24,522 bases of DNA, taken from NCBI GenBank assembly GCA_018374355.1, contig JAHAFI010000041.1, positions 1 to 24,522 on the forward strand, read 5' to 3'. Position numbers and translations under genes: made by a program. Under the pieces are notes generated by a model that was given only the letters and a program-made list of their open reading frames with translations, did no database searches and had not been told where the DNA came from. Of the stretch, positions 15,816 through 22,602 are shown one piece after another (positions within the stretch are counted from its first letter, which is position 1; each line of letters begins with the position of its first letter). This DNA comes from Clostridiales bacterium (GTDB lineage Bacteria > Bacillota > Clostridia > Lachnospirales > Lachnospiraceae).

Positions 15816-16316
15816 TTACAAAAAGAGTACATAATCGGAACCTCTGGAAAGTCCCGTCACACCGGTTCTGGCAATTTCCAGAATTTCATTGCCATCGCTC
15901 AGCAGCGTAATGAATGCTTCCAGTTTTGATTTTGAACCTGTCAGTTCCAGAACCATAGAATCCACCGATACGTCGATAACCTTTGCACGGAAAATATCGG
16001 CAATCGAGGTTACGTTCTGACGGGTTGCTTTTGATGCCCGTACCTTCACCAGAATCAGTTCTCTGGAAACACTGGTGTCCGGTTCCAGAATCTTGATATC
16101 TCTTACATCCACCAGCTTGTTCAACTGCTTGGTAATCTGATCCAGAACTGTATCGTCTCCGCTGCACACAACAGTCATTCGGGAGTATCTCGGATCAGCA
16201 GTCACGCCTACGGTCAAACTGTCAATATTGTAACTTCTCCGGCTGAAAAGACCGGATACACGGCTCAGAACACCGGCCGTATTGTCCACTAATATAGATA
16301 ATATTCTCTGTTTCAT
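15816..16316 (-). CDS. ilvN: Acetolactate synthase, regulatory (small) subunit
   Basis: 166 residues from the ATG at 16316. The frame also opens at a GTG at 16328, but homologues begin MKQRILSILVDNTAGVLSR. The N-terminal ACT domain (about 3-74) binds valine for feedback control, and the C-terminal ACT-like domain completes the family's usual length. The symbol ilvN or ilvH is a matter of scheme. The catalytic subunit ilvB normally precedes it; here nothing does, so the holoenzyme's large subunit must be encoded elsewhere. It is first in a transcript with ilvC, driven by a strong promoter with a palindrome over the start site. Its ribosome binding site (AAGTGGG) is weak. Confidence 0.95.
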   Translation of the reverse strand: MKQRILSILVDNTAGVLSRVSGLFSRRSYNIDSLTVGVTADPRYSRMTVVCSGDDTVLDQITKQLNKLVDVRDIKILEPDTSVSRELILVKVRASKATRQNVTSIADIFRAKVIDVSVDSMVLELTGSKSKLEAFITLLSDGNEILEIARTGVTGLSRGSDYVLFL

Positions 16317-16342
16317 ATCACAACCCACTTTCTCTTAGTAAT

Positions 16343-16362
16343 GTGTCAAACAGCTTTGACAC
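16343..16362. promoter_or_regulatory. Palindrome overlapping the ilvN transcription start
   Basis: Perfect eight-base arms GTGTCAAA and TTTGACAC around a four-base centre. It covers about -5 to +16 of the predicted transcript, a position suited to a repressor operator. It could instead act as a 5' stabilising hairpin in the mRNA. Confidence 0.6.
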
Positions 16363-16364
16363 CA

Positions 16365-16393
16365 ATTCTATCAACTATCTCTTTTTTTGTCAA
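16365..16393 (-). promoter_or_regulatory. Promoter of ilvN-ilvC
   Basis: Perfect TTGACA (16388-16393), a 17-base spacer and TAGAAT (16365-16370), giving a leader of about 42 bases. No T-box or attenuator is present, unlike leuA. Confidence 0.85.
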
Positions 16394-16465
16394 TGAAAAA
16401 TCGCACTTTTACACATTAAATTATAAAATTAATCATTAAAAAATCTCGTGTTTTATTTTTACATA

Positions 16466-16474
16466 TGCTATAAT
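16466..16474 (+). promoter_or_regulatory. Extended -10 promoter of the zinc-ribbon cassette
   Basis: TGCTATAAT is a perfect extended -10 element. No good -35 is seen 17 bases upstream. It is about 35 bases from the ATG at 16509, so the leader is short. Confidence 0.6.
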
Positions 16475-16508
16475 GTACGGAAAGTATACATTTTCAGGGA
16501 GGACTTTT

Positions 16509-17285
16509 ATGTATTGCAGTAATTGCGGCGCTCAGCTAAAAGAAACGGATGCCAAATGTCCCTACTGCGGCACAATCAATGCTATCGGTGCCGAAGCTGA
16601 GTATATGGATAAATTGGAAGATATCCGGGAAGAAACAGAAGATCTCGCCGAACTTCCCCCGGAAGAATATTCCCAACATTTAAAACATCACGGCAAATTT
16701 GCGCTAAAGATTGCTTTAGGCGTGGCCGTTCTCTGCCTGACTATCTTTCTGATTTTTCTTGGCGTATCCCATTTTCGAAACAGCCGGGAGAAAATGCACC
16801 TTCAGGAACAGCTTGCTTTCGAAAAGAAATTTTTTCCGGTGCTGGATGAACTATATGCCGCCGGAGATGACCGGAAAGTTTACGAATATCTGATAACTCT
16901 GTATGAAGAGGAGGGCTCCGACGCGCTCTTTTCTTGGGAACATGAAGAATATTTTTACTATTACGGTCATTATCTTGAAGTAACTCGTCTGAAGAAGCTG
17001 CTGGAAGACAAATCCTACACCGAAGACGATCTGAACTACGGATTCTACTGTGCTTTACAGCTTGCCATGGAAGAAGTACAGGAATTTGGCCGAAGACAGA
17101 TGTCTGAGGAAGATTTGCAAAAAATTGCTTCTTTTCAGGAGGAAAGCATAAAATTTCTGAACGAGGCTTTCCAATTGACCGTTCAGGAAGTAAATGAGGC
17201 TTATGAAGCCTGCTGTGATGACGGTTACCTAAGCTACGAGCTCTGCAAAAAATATCTGAAGGACAAAATATTGATTAACAAATAA
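16509..17285 (+). CDS. Zinc-ribbon single-pass membrane protein, unknown function (cassette gene 1)
   Basis: 258 residues. An upstream in-frame ATG at 16473 is rejected because GGGAGG stands just before 16509 and the zinc ribbon starts there. The N-terminal ribbon uses Cys3, Cys6, Cys17 and Cys20 (CSNC...CPYC). An acidic linker follows, then one membrane segment at about 65-87. The outer part (about 170 residues) is charged, helical and rich in Glu, Tyr and Leu, with no family I recognise. The topology would be ribbon inside, helical domain outside. It is the first of three closely spaced genes and is divergent from ilvN. I assign no function. Zinc-ribbon membrane proteins of this layout are common in clostridia and uncharacterised. 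Confidence 0.82.
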   Translation: MYCSNCGAQLKETDAKCPYCGTINAIGAEAEYMDKLEDIREETEDLAELPPEEYSQHLKHHGKFALKIALGVAVLCLTIFLIFLGVSHFRNSREKMHLQEQLAFEKKFFPVLDELYAAGDDRKVYEYLITLYEEEGSDALFSWEHEEYFYYYGHYLEVTRLKKLLEDKSYTEDDLNYGFYCALQLAMEEVQEFGRRQMSEEDLQKIASFQEESIKFLNEAFQLTVQEVNEAYEACCDDGYLSYELCKKYLKDKILINK

Positions 17286-17298
17286 AGGAGGCGCCATT

Positions 17299-18048
17299 AT
17301 GAAATGTCCCTACTGCGGCACACCCTTGGGATTGGAAGATGAATTTTGTTCCTTTTGCGGTCAGCCAAACCCCCATGCTAAAAAGCATCAGGAGGATATG
17401 AAACATTATAAAAAGGAATTTACAAGGACACAGCAGGATGTCTACACAAAAACGCGGCGATTTGCCAGCCTGACTGTGCCGCTGATTATTTTATTTGTAT
17501 TGTTTCTTTTAAATATCGGCGGTTTTATCTTCGCCCGTTCCGGCTGGAGAATCGGTATGAATATTGCTGAAATAGAAATCAGCAAAAATGCTTCAAAACA
17601 CCGTGAGACTATGGAAGAGTTCATTCAGGCCGGAGACTATGCAGGACTTTCTTCTTACTACAACACAAATTCTCTTTATTCTGTGGATGAATTTGATGAC
17701 TACTATGCCGTTGTCTCTGTTGCTGACAGTTATTTTTCCATTTACCGGGTGTTGGCTGATAAAACGCCTTTTGGCAGCTATAATTTCGAACCGGAAAATC
17801 TGTCCTCTATGGTCCGCAGCCTGACCTTGAATCTGGACACTCTGTTTAATGTTGAACAGAACTTTTCTTATAATGCCGAAACTTATCTTTCGGAAGAAAA
17901 TATGGAAATCATCCATGATATTCAGGAACGGACAAAAGCGGTTCTGATCGCCTATGGGGGACTTACCGCTGAGGAAGCGGAAACACTTCCTGATCTGTCT
18001 GCTTCCCGTCAGGAAGAATTATTGGAAAGGAGGCTGGGGGAACGATGA
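17299..18048 (+). CDS. Zinc-ribbon single-pass membrane protein, unknown function (cassette gene 2)
   Basis: 249 residues, starting 13 bases after the previous stop behind AAAGGAGG. It has the same plan as its neighbour: ribbon Cys3, Cys6, Cys17 and Cys20 (CPYC...CSFC), a basic linker (about 25-55), one membrane segment at about 57-79, and a ~170-residue outer helical region. The outer region contains repeated Ser/Tyr/Asp-rich stretches (YAGLSSYYNTNSLYS). Sequence identity to gene 1 beyond the ribbon is low, so if the two are paralogues the duplication is old. Its stop overlaps the next ATG (ATGA), implying coupled translation and a shared complex or process. Function unknown. Confidence 0.82.
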   Translation: MKCPYCGTPLGLEDEFCSFCGQPNPHAKKHQEDMKHYKKEFTRTQQDVYTKTRRFASLTVPLIILFVLFLLNIGGFIFARSGWRIGMNIAEIEISKNASKHRETMEEFIQAGDYAGLSSYYNTNSLYSVDEFDDYYAVVSVADSYFSIYRVLADKTPFGSYNFEPENLSSMVRSLTLNLDTLFNVEQNFSYNAETYLSEENMEIIHDIQERTKAVLIAYGGLTAEEAETLPDLSASRQEELLERRLGER

Positions 18049-18479
18049 AAAAAATATCCATAGGCAAGATTGTTATCGGCGTTTTTACCGTGATTCTTAC
18101 ACTGTCCCTGATTTTGTTTATTGTTTTTGGAATCCGCGATATCCGGGATGCCAATTATGAACCCAGCTATCTCACCGAAGAATCTTATCTCTCGGCTTTG
18201 AGCAGTGAAGATTATCTTTATCTTTTGGACATGACTCTCAGGGATTCGCGGCTTGGCAAGGAGCATACCGAAACGGTCAAAGCCTGCCAGTCCGTAGCTA
18301 AATATTATGAAGCCATTTCCCTGTATCAGGCCTATCTGGCTGTTGGAGATACAGATGGGGCAGATAAGCAGATGGAACGGATGAAGCAGTTTGCAGCACA
18401 GGCAGGGGATTTTGAGGGAGATATAGAGAATATTAATGAGTTGTTTGCGCTGGAAAATAAGGGCGCTGCTGCGGAATAA
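18045..18479 (+). CDS. Small single-pass membrane protein, unknown function (cassette gene 3)
   Basis: 144 residues, beginning inside the stop of gene 2 (four-base overlap) with AGGAGG upstream. It lacks the zinc ribbon: after MKKISIGK a membrane segment or uncleaved signal spans about 8-30. A ~110-residue helical domain outside the membrane follows. The stretch LSALSSEDYLYLLDM is followed by a helix-turn-helix-like run of small amphipathic helices (YYEAISLYQAYLAVGD), which hints at a tetratricopeptide-like helical fold. That is only an impression. It completes the cassette; a stem-loop follows. Confidence 0.8.
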   Translation: MKKISIGKIVIGVFTVILTLSLILFIVFGIRDIRDANYEPSYLTEESYLSALSSEDYLYLLDMTLRDSRLGKEHTETVKACQSVAKYYEAISLYQAYLAVGDTDGADKQMERMKQFAAQAGDFEGDIENINELFALENKGAAAE

Positions 18480-18490
18480 GCCTGTTTGGA

Positions 18491-18521
18491 GAGATGCCCT
18501 GTTGCTTGAAGCAGGGCATCT
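18491..18521 (+). terminator. Stem-loop after the zinc-ribbon cassette
   Basis: Arms AGATGCCCTG (18492-18501) and CAGGGCATCT (18512-18521) lie 12 bases after the last stop. There is no T run behind it, so it is either a weak terminator or a stabilising hairpin. The palindromic element that follows may finish termination. Confidence 0.55.
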
Positions 18522-18541
18522 GCCGCACCATAGAATCAGCG

Positions 18542-18683
18542 TAACTGTTCAGAAGGTCACTGTCCCGCGAGGTGTTGACTTGCATTTGCAAGGCAGTCCC
18601 GAGACATACGGGCGCCAAACTGCATAAAATGCAGTTTGTGTGCATACATTCGTGACTATGAGGGACAGGGTCCTGAACAGTTA
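18542..18683 (+). repeat. 142-bp MITE-like inverted-repeat element
   Basis: The ends are TAACTGTTCAG and CTGAACAGTTA (11 perfect bases). The inverted repeat continues inward after a small mismatch as CTGTCCC / GGGACAG. Inside is a perfect hairpin AAACTGCAT / ATGCAGTTT (18617-18637). It has no coding capacity. A short internally deleted relative lies at 12828-12880. It ends five bases before the stop of the convergent phosphatase gene, where it could serve both genes as a terminator. Confidence 0.8.
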
Positions 18684-18687
18684 TGAA

Positions 18688-19164
18688 TCAGCATAGTTTT
18701 CCTGTTTCCTGCAGGTATTTTAAAAATGCCCTGCAACCCTCTTCAATATCTCTATATGTGACATCGAAACGCGACGTATACCATGGATCGGAAATGCTTT
18801 CCTGCCTTCCGGCGTACTCCAGAAGCATGGAGATTTTTCCACCTTTATGCCCGGTTATCCGTTCTATGTTTTTGATATTCATGGTATCCATACCAATCAG
18901 ATAATCATACTTATCATAATCTGATTTTTTTAATTGAACTGCACGCTTTCCTTTGCAGCTTATGCCGTGACGGGCAAGTTCTTCTCGAGCGGGCGGGTAT
19001 ACCGGATTGCCGACCCCGTTCCAGATTTCTTCGGTGCTTGTGGCAGCGGAGGAAATCTCTAGTTTGTGGGAAAGGCCTTGGGTGGCGGCTATGTCTTTTA
19101 GGATGAATTCGGCCATGGGGCTGCGGCAGATGTTGCCTAAGCAAATAAATAGTATCTTTATCAT
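18688..19164 (-). CDS. Low-molecular-weight protein tyrosine phosphatase
   Basis: 158 residues from the ATG at 19164. An in-frame ATG at 19182 would add six residues, but AAAGGA is better placed for the inner start, which matches family N termini. The CX5R catalytic loop is CLGNICRS (Cys8 nucleophile, Arg14), and the general acid is the Asp of SDPWY near residue 125. Such phosphatases (YwlE, Wzb) act on phosphotyrosine or phosphoarginine. There is no capsule or kinase gene nearby to choose between these. The residue after the nucleophile region is Ile12 of GNICR, as in YwlE-like and Wzb-like enzymes alike. The gene borders the integrative element. Confidence 0.94.
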   Translation of the reverse strand: MIKILFICLGNICRSPMAEFILKDIAATQGLSHKLEISSAATSTEEIWNGVGNPVYPPAREELARHGISCKGKRAVQLKKSDYDKYDYLIGMDTMNIKNIERITGHKGGKISMLLEYAGRQESISDPWYTSRFDVTYRDIEEGCRAFLKYLQETGKLC

Positions 19165-19257
19165 GATTTTATATCCTTTCATGAGCCTTCGAATGCCTGT
19201 AATTACGGCTTTCCGGCGTTTTCTTGATTTTCTGTTTTTGCCCCTCTCTGCGCATAT
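19165..19257. other. Probable border of the integrative element
   Basis: Between the phosphatase start and the integrase end there is no gene. Tn916-type integrases are normally encoded at the element's end, so one attachment junction should lie in this stretch. No matching second copy was recognised elsewhere in the window, so the exact site is not assigned. Confidence 0.35.
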
Positions 19258-20523
19258 CTACATAAATCTGCGTAAATTGCCGGGCAAATGGTGTAGTAAG
19301 TGGTGTAGTAAACTGGTGTACAAGCAACCTGATTTTCTCCTCTGCTCCGGCTTGTCAGCCTGCTTGAAGTCTACGATTTTCGCCATCTGCTCGACAGCTC
19401 GGTCATAGCTTGCATGGGTATAAATGTTCAGTGTAACTCCCACATCTGAATGCCCCATCAGATATTGCAGTGTTTTCACATCCATACCGGCATTTGCCAT
19501 ATTCGTACAGAACGTATGTCGGAAAACGTGAGGGGTGATATTCGGTAAAGGCTGCTCTATATGGAGCTTCTTGTATTTCTTCATCGCCCAGCGCATTTCA
19601 TTCTCGATATGCAGCGCAACTTTTGGATGCTCGTCTTTATCAATCAGAATGAAATTGCTATCCCCATCCACAATCATTTCCGTTTTCACTTTTCTACGAT
19701 TTGCAAGAATGTTTAACAAGCTCTGGTACACTTCATCCGTCATAGGAATAAACCGGCAGCCGCTTTCGGTTTTGGTTTTCTCCACATAATATTTCCCGCC
19801 ACGCTCACGGACTAACTGATGGTCAACCCGGATTCTTCTCTTTTCAAAATCCAAATCGTTTTTTGTCAATCCGCAAAATTCACTGACACGCATTCCCGTT
19901 TGTAACAGAACAACAAACTCATCAAAATACTTACTGTAGGTTTTATCCTCCCGGATAAAATCCATCCACAATTTCTGCTGCTCGTCAGTCATAGCAATAC
20001 GTTTTTGTGAATCATTTGGAACAACATCTGTCAGTTTGAAATCAAAGGGATTCCTTCGGATAACATCTTCATTATATGCCATCTGGAATGCTGGTTTGAC
20101 AACGCCCCTGACGCTTGTAAGAGTGCTGTAGCCTTTGCCGTCTTGGTGGAGCTTCATCACCCACTGCTGGGCATCCGATACCTTAATATCCCTTATCTGT
20201 TGGTTTCCAAAATCTTCTTTCTTAACCAGATTCAATACAAAATTGTATCCTACTTTGGTGTTGTAACGAACACCTTGTTTCAAACTGATATAGCGTTCCA
20301 AAAGTGCTATTACGGTTACCTTACCTGCCGCATAATCAATACCCTCGTCAAGCTGCTTCTGGATTTCTTTTTCCTTTTCCCGAAGTTCTTTCAGGTCAGA
20401 AGAATAAACTGTCTGCCGCTTTCCTCGAATATCTGTGTACCGATATTGATAAATCAGGTCTTTTCTCTGGCTCTCTCCTGTCCGCAGGATTCGTCCTTTA
20501 TTGTCTTTGCGTTTTTCGGACAT
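19258..20523 (-). CDS. int: Tn916-type tyrosine recombinase (integrase)
   Basis: 421 residues from the ATG at 20523, with GGAAAGGAG seven bases upstream; a TTG six bases earlier is in frame but unlikely. It begins MSEKRKDNKGRILRTGESQR, nearly the same as Tn916 Int. It has the arm-binding N-terminal domain, the core-binding domain (about 70-165) and the catalytic domain. The catalytic residues are Arg212 (TGMRVSEF), His332/Arg335 (HVFRHTF), His358 (MGHSD) and Tyr368 (NIYTHA). The C-terminal tail (YTSLLHHLLHHLPG) is encoded by short tandem repeats and extends past the usual end. It lies just downstream of a broken xis. The protein looks intact, so it might still act in trans on related elements. 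Confidence 0.94.
   Translation of the reverse strand: MSEKRKDNKGRILRTGESQRKDLIYQYRYTDIRGKRQTVYSSDLKELREKEKEIQKQLDEGIDYAAGKVTVIALLERYISLKQGVRYNTKVGYNFVLNLVKKEDFGNQQIRDIKVSDAQQWVMKLHQDGKGYSTLTSVRGVVKPAFQMAYNEDVIRRNPFDFKLTDVVPNDSQKRIAMTDEQQKLWMDFIREDKTYSKYFDEFVVLLQTGMRVSEFCGLTKNDLDFEKRRIRVDHQLVRERGGKYYVEKTKTESGCRFIPMTDEVYQSLLNILANRRKVKTEMIVDGDSNFILIDKDEHPKVALHIENEMRWAMKKYKKLHIEQPLPNITPHVFRHTFCTNMANAGMDVKTLQYLMGHSDVGVTLNIYTHASYDRAVEQMAKIVDFKQADKPEQRRKSGCLYTSLLHHLLHHLPGNLRRFM
19289..19324. repeat. Tandem 12-13 bp repeats at the integrase 3' end
   Basis: Three copies beginning TGGTGTA (TGGTGTAGTAAG, TGGTGTAGTAAAC, TGGTGTACAAG) lie inside the last codons of int. Direct repeats near the element end are where Tn916-type Int binds through its N-terminal domain. 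An arm-site role is plausible but unproven. Confidence 0.55.
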
Positions 20524-20529
20524 TGTCAA

Positions 20530-20748
20530 ACTCCTTTCCGTGATGGAAAGAGCCTTGATATGACACGTTTATTGTATCACATCAAGGCAGCCTTTTACAT
20601 CACTTATTTTCACGAAAACTACAAGCCGGGACGGATGGTAACGGTATTGCCTGCTGAGAGTTTACTCTCAAGCAGACATATATCGTTGTCAAACGTTAGG
20701 GCGACAGCCCGTGACCGAACAGCCACAGGCTGTGAGGTTCCCGGCATA
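20530..20748 (-). other. xis-int intergenic region with several hairpins
   Basis: No gene. On the minus strand there are three stems: ACAGCC-TGT-GGCTGT, TGAGAGT-AA-ACTCTCA within a longer CTGC/GCAG stem, and CCTTGATGTGA / TCATATCAAGG just before the int ribosome binding site. Such structures between xis and int suggest control of int translation or transcription. Confidence 0.45.
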
Positions 20749-20914
20749 TTAAATCGAATACGCCTGCTCGATGTACTGGTCGAACAGGCGTCGCTTAATC
20801 AATCTCTTATTTCCAACCCACAAGACAAACTTGCAGTTATCATCATTGGTTATATCTCTTAACTTATTGATTCCCACACCGGAATAAGCCGCAGCTTCTT
20901 CCAGAGTTAAATTA
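20749..20914 (-). pseudogene. xis: Tn916-type excisionase, 5' end cut off by IS982-family insertion
   Basis: The readable frame runs VNLTLEEAAAYSGVGINK, then continues through FVLWVGNKRLIKRRLFD and ends YIEQAYSI before TAA. This is the small Tn916-family Xis, a winged-helix DNA-bending protein that directs Int toward excision. About 55 of the usual ~65 residues remain. The N-terminal start is missing: upstream the frame enters the IS end and meets a stop at 20929-20931. The sequence across the IS does not restore a clean start. Loss of Xis would trap the element in the chromosome. Confidence 0.85.
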
Positions 20915-22037
20915 ACCTGTTGTGCTACTTAAATAACCAAAACTGTATTATTTGTCCAAAGGACGAAAAAAACAAAAAAATCCCTTACAAATTTTGAGAA
21001 CTCAAATTTTCAGAATATTAACTGTTTGATTTTTCCAATGTCACATGATTCCCGGAATATACTATTGAATGCCATGCACAGATTATGTCCTAATACCTTG
21101 TTCTGTAGTCTGGTGCATAAGCCCCTAAAGCTTTTTGCAAGCACCTTTTCGGCATTCAACTGTTCACTCAGCTGTGAAAACACGGTTTCCACCCTGCGCC
21201 GGAAACAGAAAATCAGCCGTCGTATTTCTGTAGGCCAGTTTTTCTTATAATTAGAAGGCTTCAGCGACATCAGACATATCCCGCGGCTTTGCATGTCATC
21301 AAAGAGGACTTCCCCGGTGTAGCCTTTGTCCCCAAGAATCACCAGCCCGAGCTGGTTTTCAGCAAGATCCCGGAGTCCTTCTCTGTCATCCACCGATGCC
21401 GGAGTCACCTCGAATGCTGTGATATAGCCTTCCAAAGTAATCAGGGCATGGATCTTGAAGCCAAAATACGTCTCTTTTTTGGAAGGACACTTTCCGTAAT
21501 TTGCACCATCTGTACGGAAAGAGCAGCAGTAGCGTGCCCGCCCAAACTTGCAGACAGGGAGAGGAAAGCTGTCAATGACAAAATAGCGGCTGGCTGGTAT
21601 GGGAAAAGAGAGGGACAGTTTCTGACGGAGCAATTCCGTTACCTGTAAAAGTGCCCTTCTGGTTCGGTTAAACCGGGTACGGCTGCAGAGCCTTGGGAAA
21701 AGATGATGATAATTACGTTTTATAGAGGAATACCAAGCATTTTCAGAATCTATCCCAATCAGATCGCCACAGATACTCAGAGTAATAATTTCCGGATCGG
21801 ACATTTTTGCGGTACCTACATTTCTTCTTTGTGAAACGGAAGAAGGGACAAACTGTTGGTACAGGTCATCAATGACGGTATAAGCAAGTAAAATAAAGTC
21901 TTCAAAAGTTGCTATAACAGTGGTATTATTATTTTGGAACTTCAACATAATGATGCCTCCTTTCGAATTAGTATTCCCTACAAATAGGATAGCACATTTT
22001 GTTGGAGTTTCTCTATTTTTTATCTAGCACAGCAGGT
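20915..22037 (-). mobile_element. IS982-family insertion sequence, complete
   Basis: 1,123 bp bounded by imperfect inverted repeats. The left end reads ACCTGTTGTGCTA and the right end, read inward, ACCTGCTGTGCTA; similarity continues for roughly ten more bases. The flanks TAAATTA (20908-20914) and TAAATTT (22038-22044) match at six of seven bases, a possible eroded target duplication. One intact transposase gene fills it. It sits in xis. Confidence 0.85.
21010..21948 (-). CDS. IS982-family DDE transposase
   Basis: 312 residues, uninterrupted. The family is recognised from YSSIKRNYHHLFPRLCSRTR at 73-92 and the DDE triad: Asp126 (VIDSFPLP), Asp207 (LGDKGYTG) and Glu254 (RRRVETVFSQL). AAAGGAGG precedes the ATG at a normal distance. 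It lies wholly inside the 1.1-kb element with about 90 bases on each side. Nothing suggests inactivation, so the copy may be mobile. Confidence 0.93.
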   Translation of the reverse strand: MLKFQNNNTTVIATFEDFILLAYTVIDDLYQQFVPSSVSQRRNVGTAKMSDPEIITLSICGDLIGIDSENAWYSSIKRNYHHLFPRLCSRTRFNRTRRALLQVTELLRQKLSLSFPIPASRYFVIDSFPLPVCKFGRARYCCSFRTDGANYGKCPSKKETYFGFKIHALITLEGYITAFEVTPASVDDREGLRDLAENQLGLVILGDKGYTGEVLFDDMQSRGICLMSLKPSNYKKNWPTEIRRLIFCFRRRVETVFSQLSEQLNAEKVLAKSFRGLCTRLQNKVLGHNLCMAFNSIFRESCDIGKIKQLIF

Positions 22038-22510
22038 TAAATTTATGATTTTTTATGATTGAAAAATGGGCACACTTGTCCCTACTACTCTTCCGAAATC
22101 GTCAATACGACACACAATGTCCTCTCCTATTTTTTGTGCGTTTGCACATTTTTTAGGAATGGAATCATCTCGACCCAACAGCCCCTGCATTTGATGGGGA
22201 TGTTACAAACGCTGATTAAACGGTCAAAGTTTTATCCTTATAGGCGTTCCGTCACGTCTTTATGTACTGTACTGGACCGATGTATAATTGGTGTGCCGCA
22301 CATGCCTTGGATAATCCCACTTTATTAATATTTGATATTACCTTCTGTTTTCCAAATTTCAGAAATTTTTCATATTTTAACATTCCATGCCCACAACGAT
22401 ATTTCCGATATTTCCCATAAATCGCATACATTATTTACCATCAAAAATAAGGTTCTTTATTTTCTGAAACCCTCAACTTTCTGTTCGATACTCTCTCAGC
22501 TATTTGACAT
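22038..22510. other. Orphan segment between two insertion sequences
   Basis: No established gene. It includes a plus-strand hairpin TGTGC-GTTT-GCACA with six T after it (22135-22154), a plausible terminator. The minus strand has a 45-codon frame, listed separately. Plus-strand open frames (22059-22328 and 22332-22595) lack ribosome binding sites and are unlike known proteins. The A/T-rich part from 22320 to 22500 shows nothing. Confidence 0.4.
22053..22190 (-). CDS. Possible 45-residue ORF, unknown
   Basis: It starts MQGLLGRDDSIPKK, passes through KIGEDIVCRIDDFGRVVG and ends SVPIFQS. The RIDDFGRVV stretch resembles the AbrB/SpoVT DNA-binding signature RIDDLGRVVIP, but the rest does not follow that family. 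There is no ribosome binding site at the ATG. An internal GTG at 22115 has GGAGAGG close upstream. It may be the tail of a lost gene, a tiny protein or chance. Confidence 0.25.
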   Translation of the reverse strand: MQGLLGRDDSIPKKCANAQKIGEDIVCRIDDFGRVVGTSVPIFQS

Positions 22511-22532
22511 AAAAAAGTGTCTTCGACACCTC

Positions 22533-22576
22533 AACCCCCTAACCCCCATTCATGGGGGAATTAGGGGGTTCTTTTT
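22533..22576 (+). terminator. GC-rich hairpin upstream of the IS91-like transposase
   Basis: AACCCCCTAA pairs with TTAGGGGGTT and CCCCC with GGGGG around an ATTCAT loop, followed by CTTTTTG. It would stop outside transcription from entering the transposase gene, or it forms the element's hairpin end. Confidence 0.7.
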
Positions 22577-22602
22577 GTGCCGTTTTCGTTCATAATAGTC
22601 TT

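Noticed and set aside
19289..19324. Short tandem repeats considered as a CRISPR fragment
   Set aside because: Units are 11-13 bases with no spacers and lie inside the integrase gene; there is no cas gene in the window.
22258..22318. Minus-strand peptide GIIQGMCGTPII resembling the SpoIVB (S55 peptidase) active-site region
   Set aside because: Only about twelve residues agree. The frame is closed on both sides within some 80 bases, and the catalytic Ser position would be Cys. Chance similarity is more likely than a gene remnant.
22332..22595. 87-codon plus-strand frame before the IS91-like transposase
   Set aside because: It is A/T-rich, runs through the GC hairpin, and has no start signal or recognisable content.
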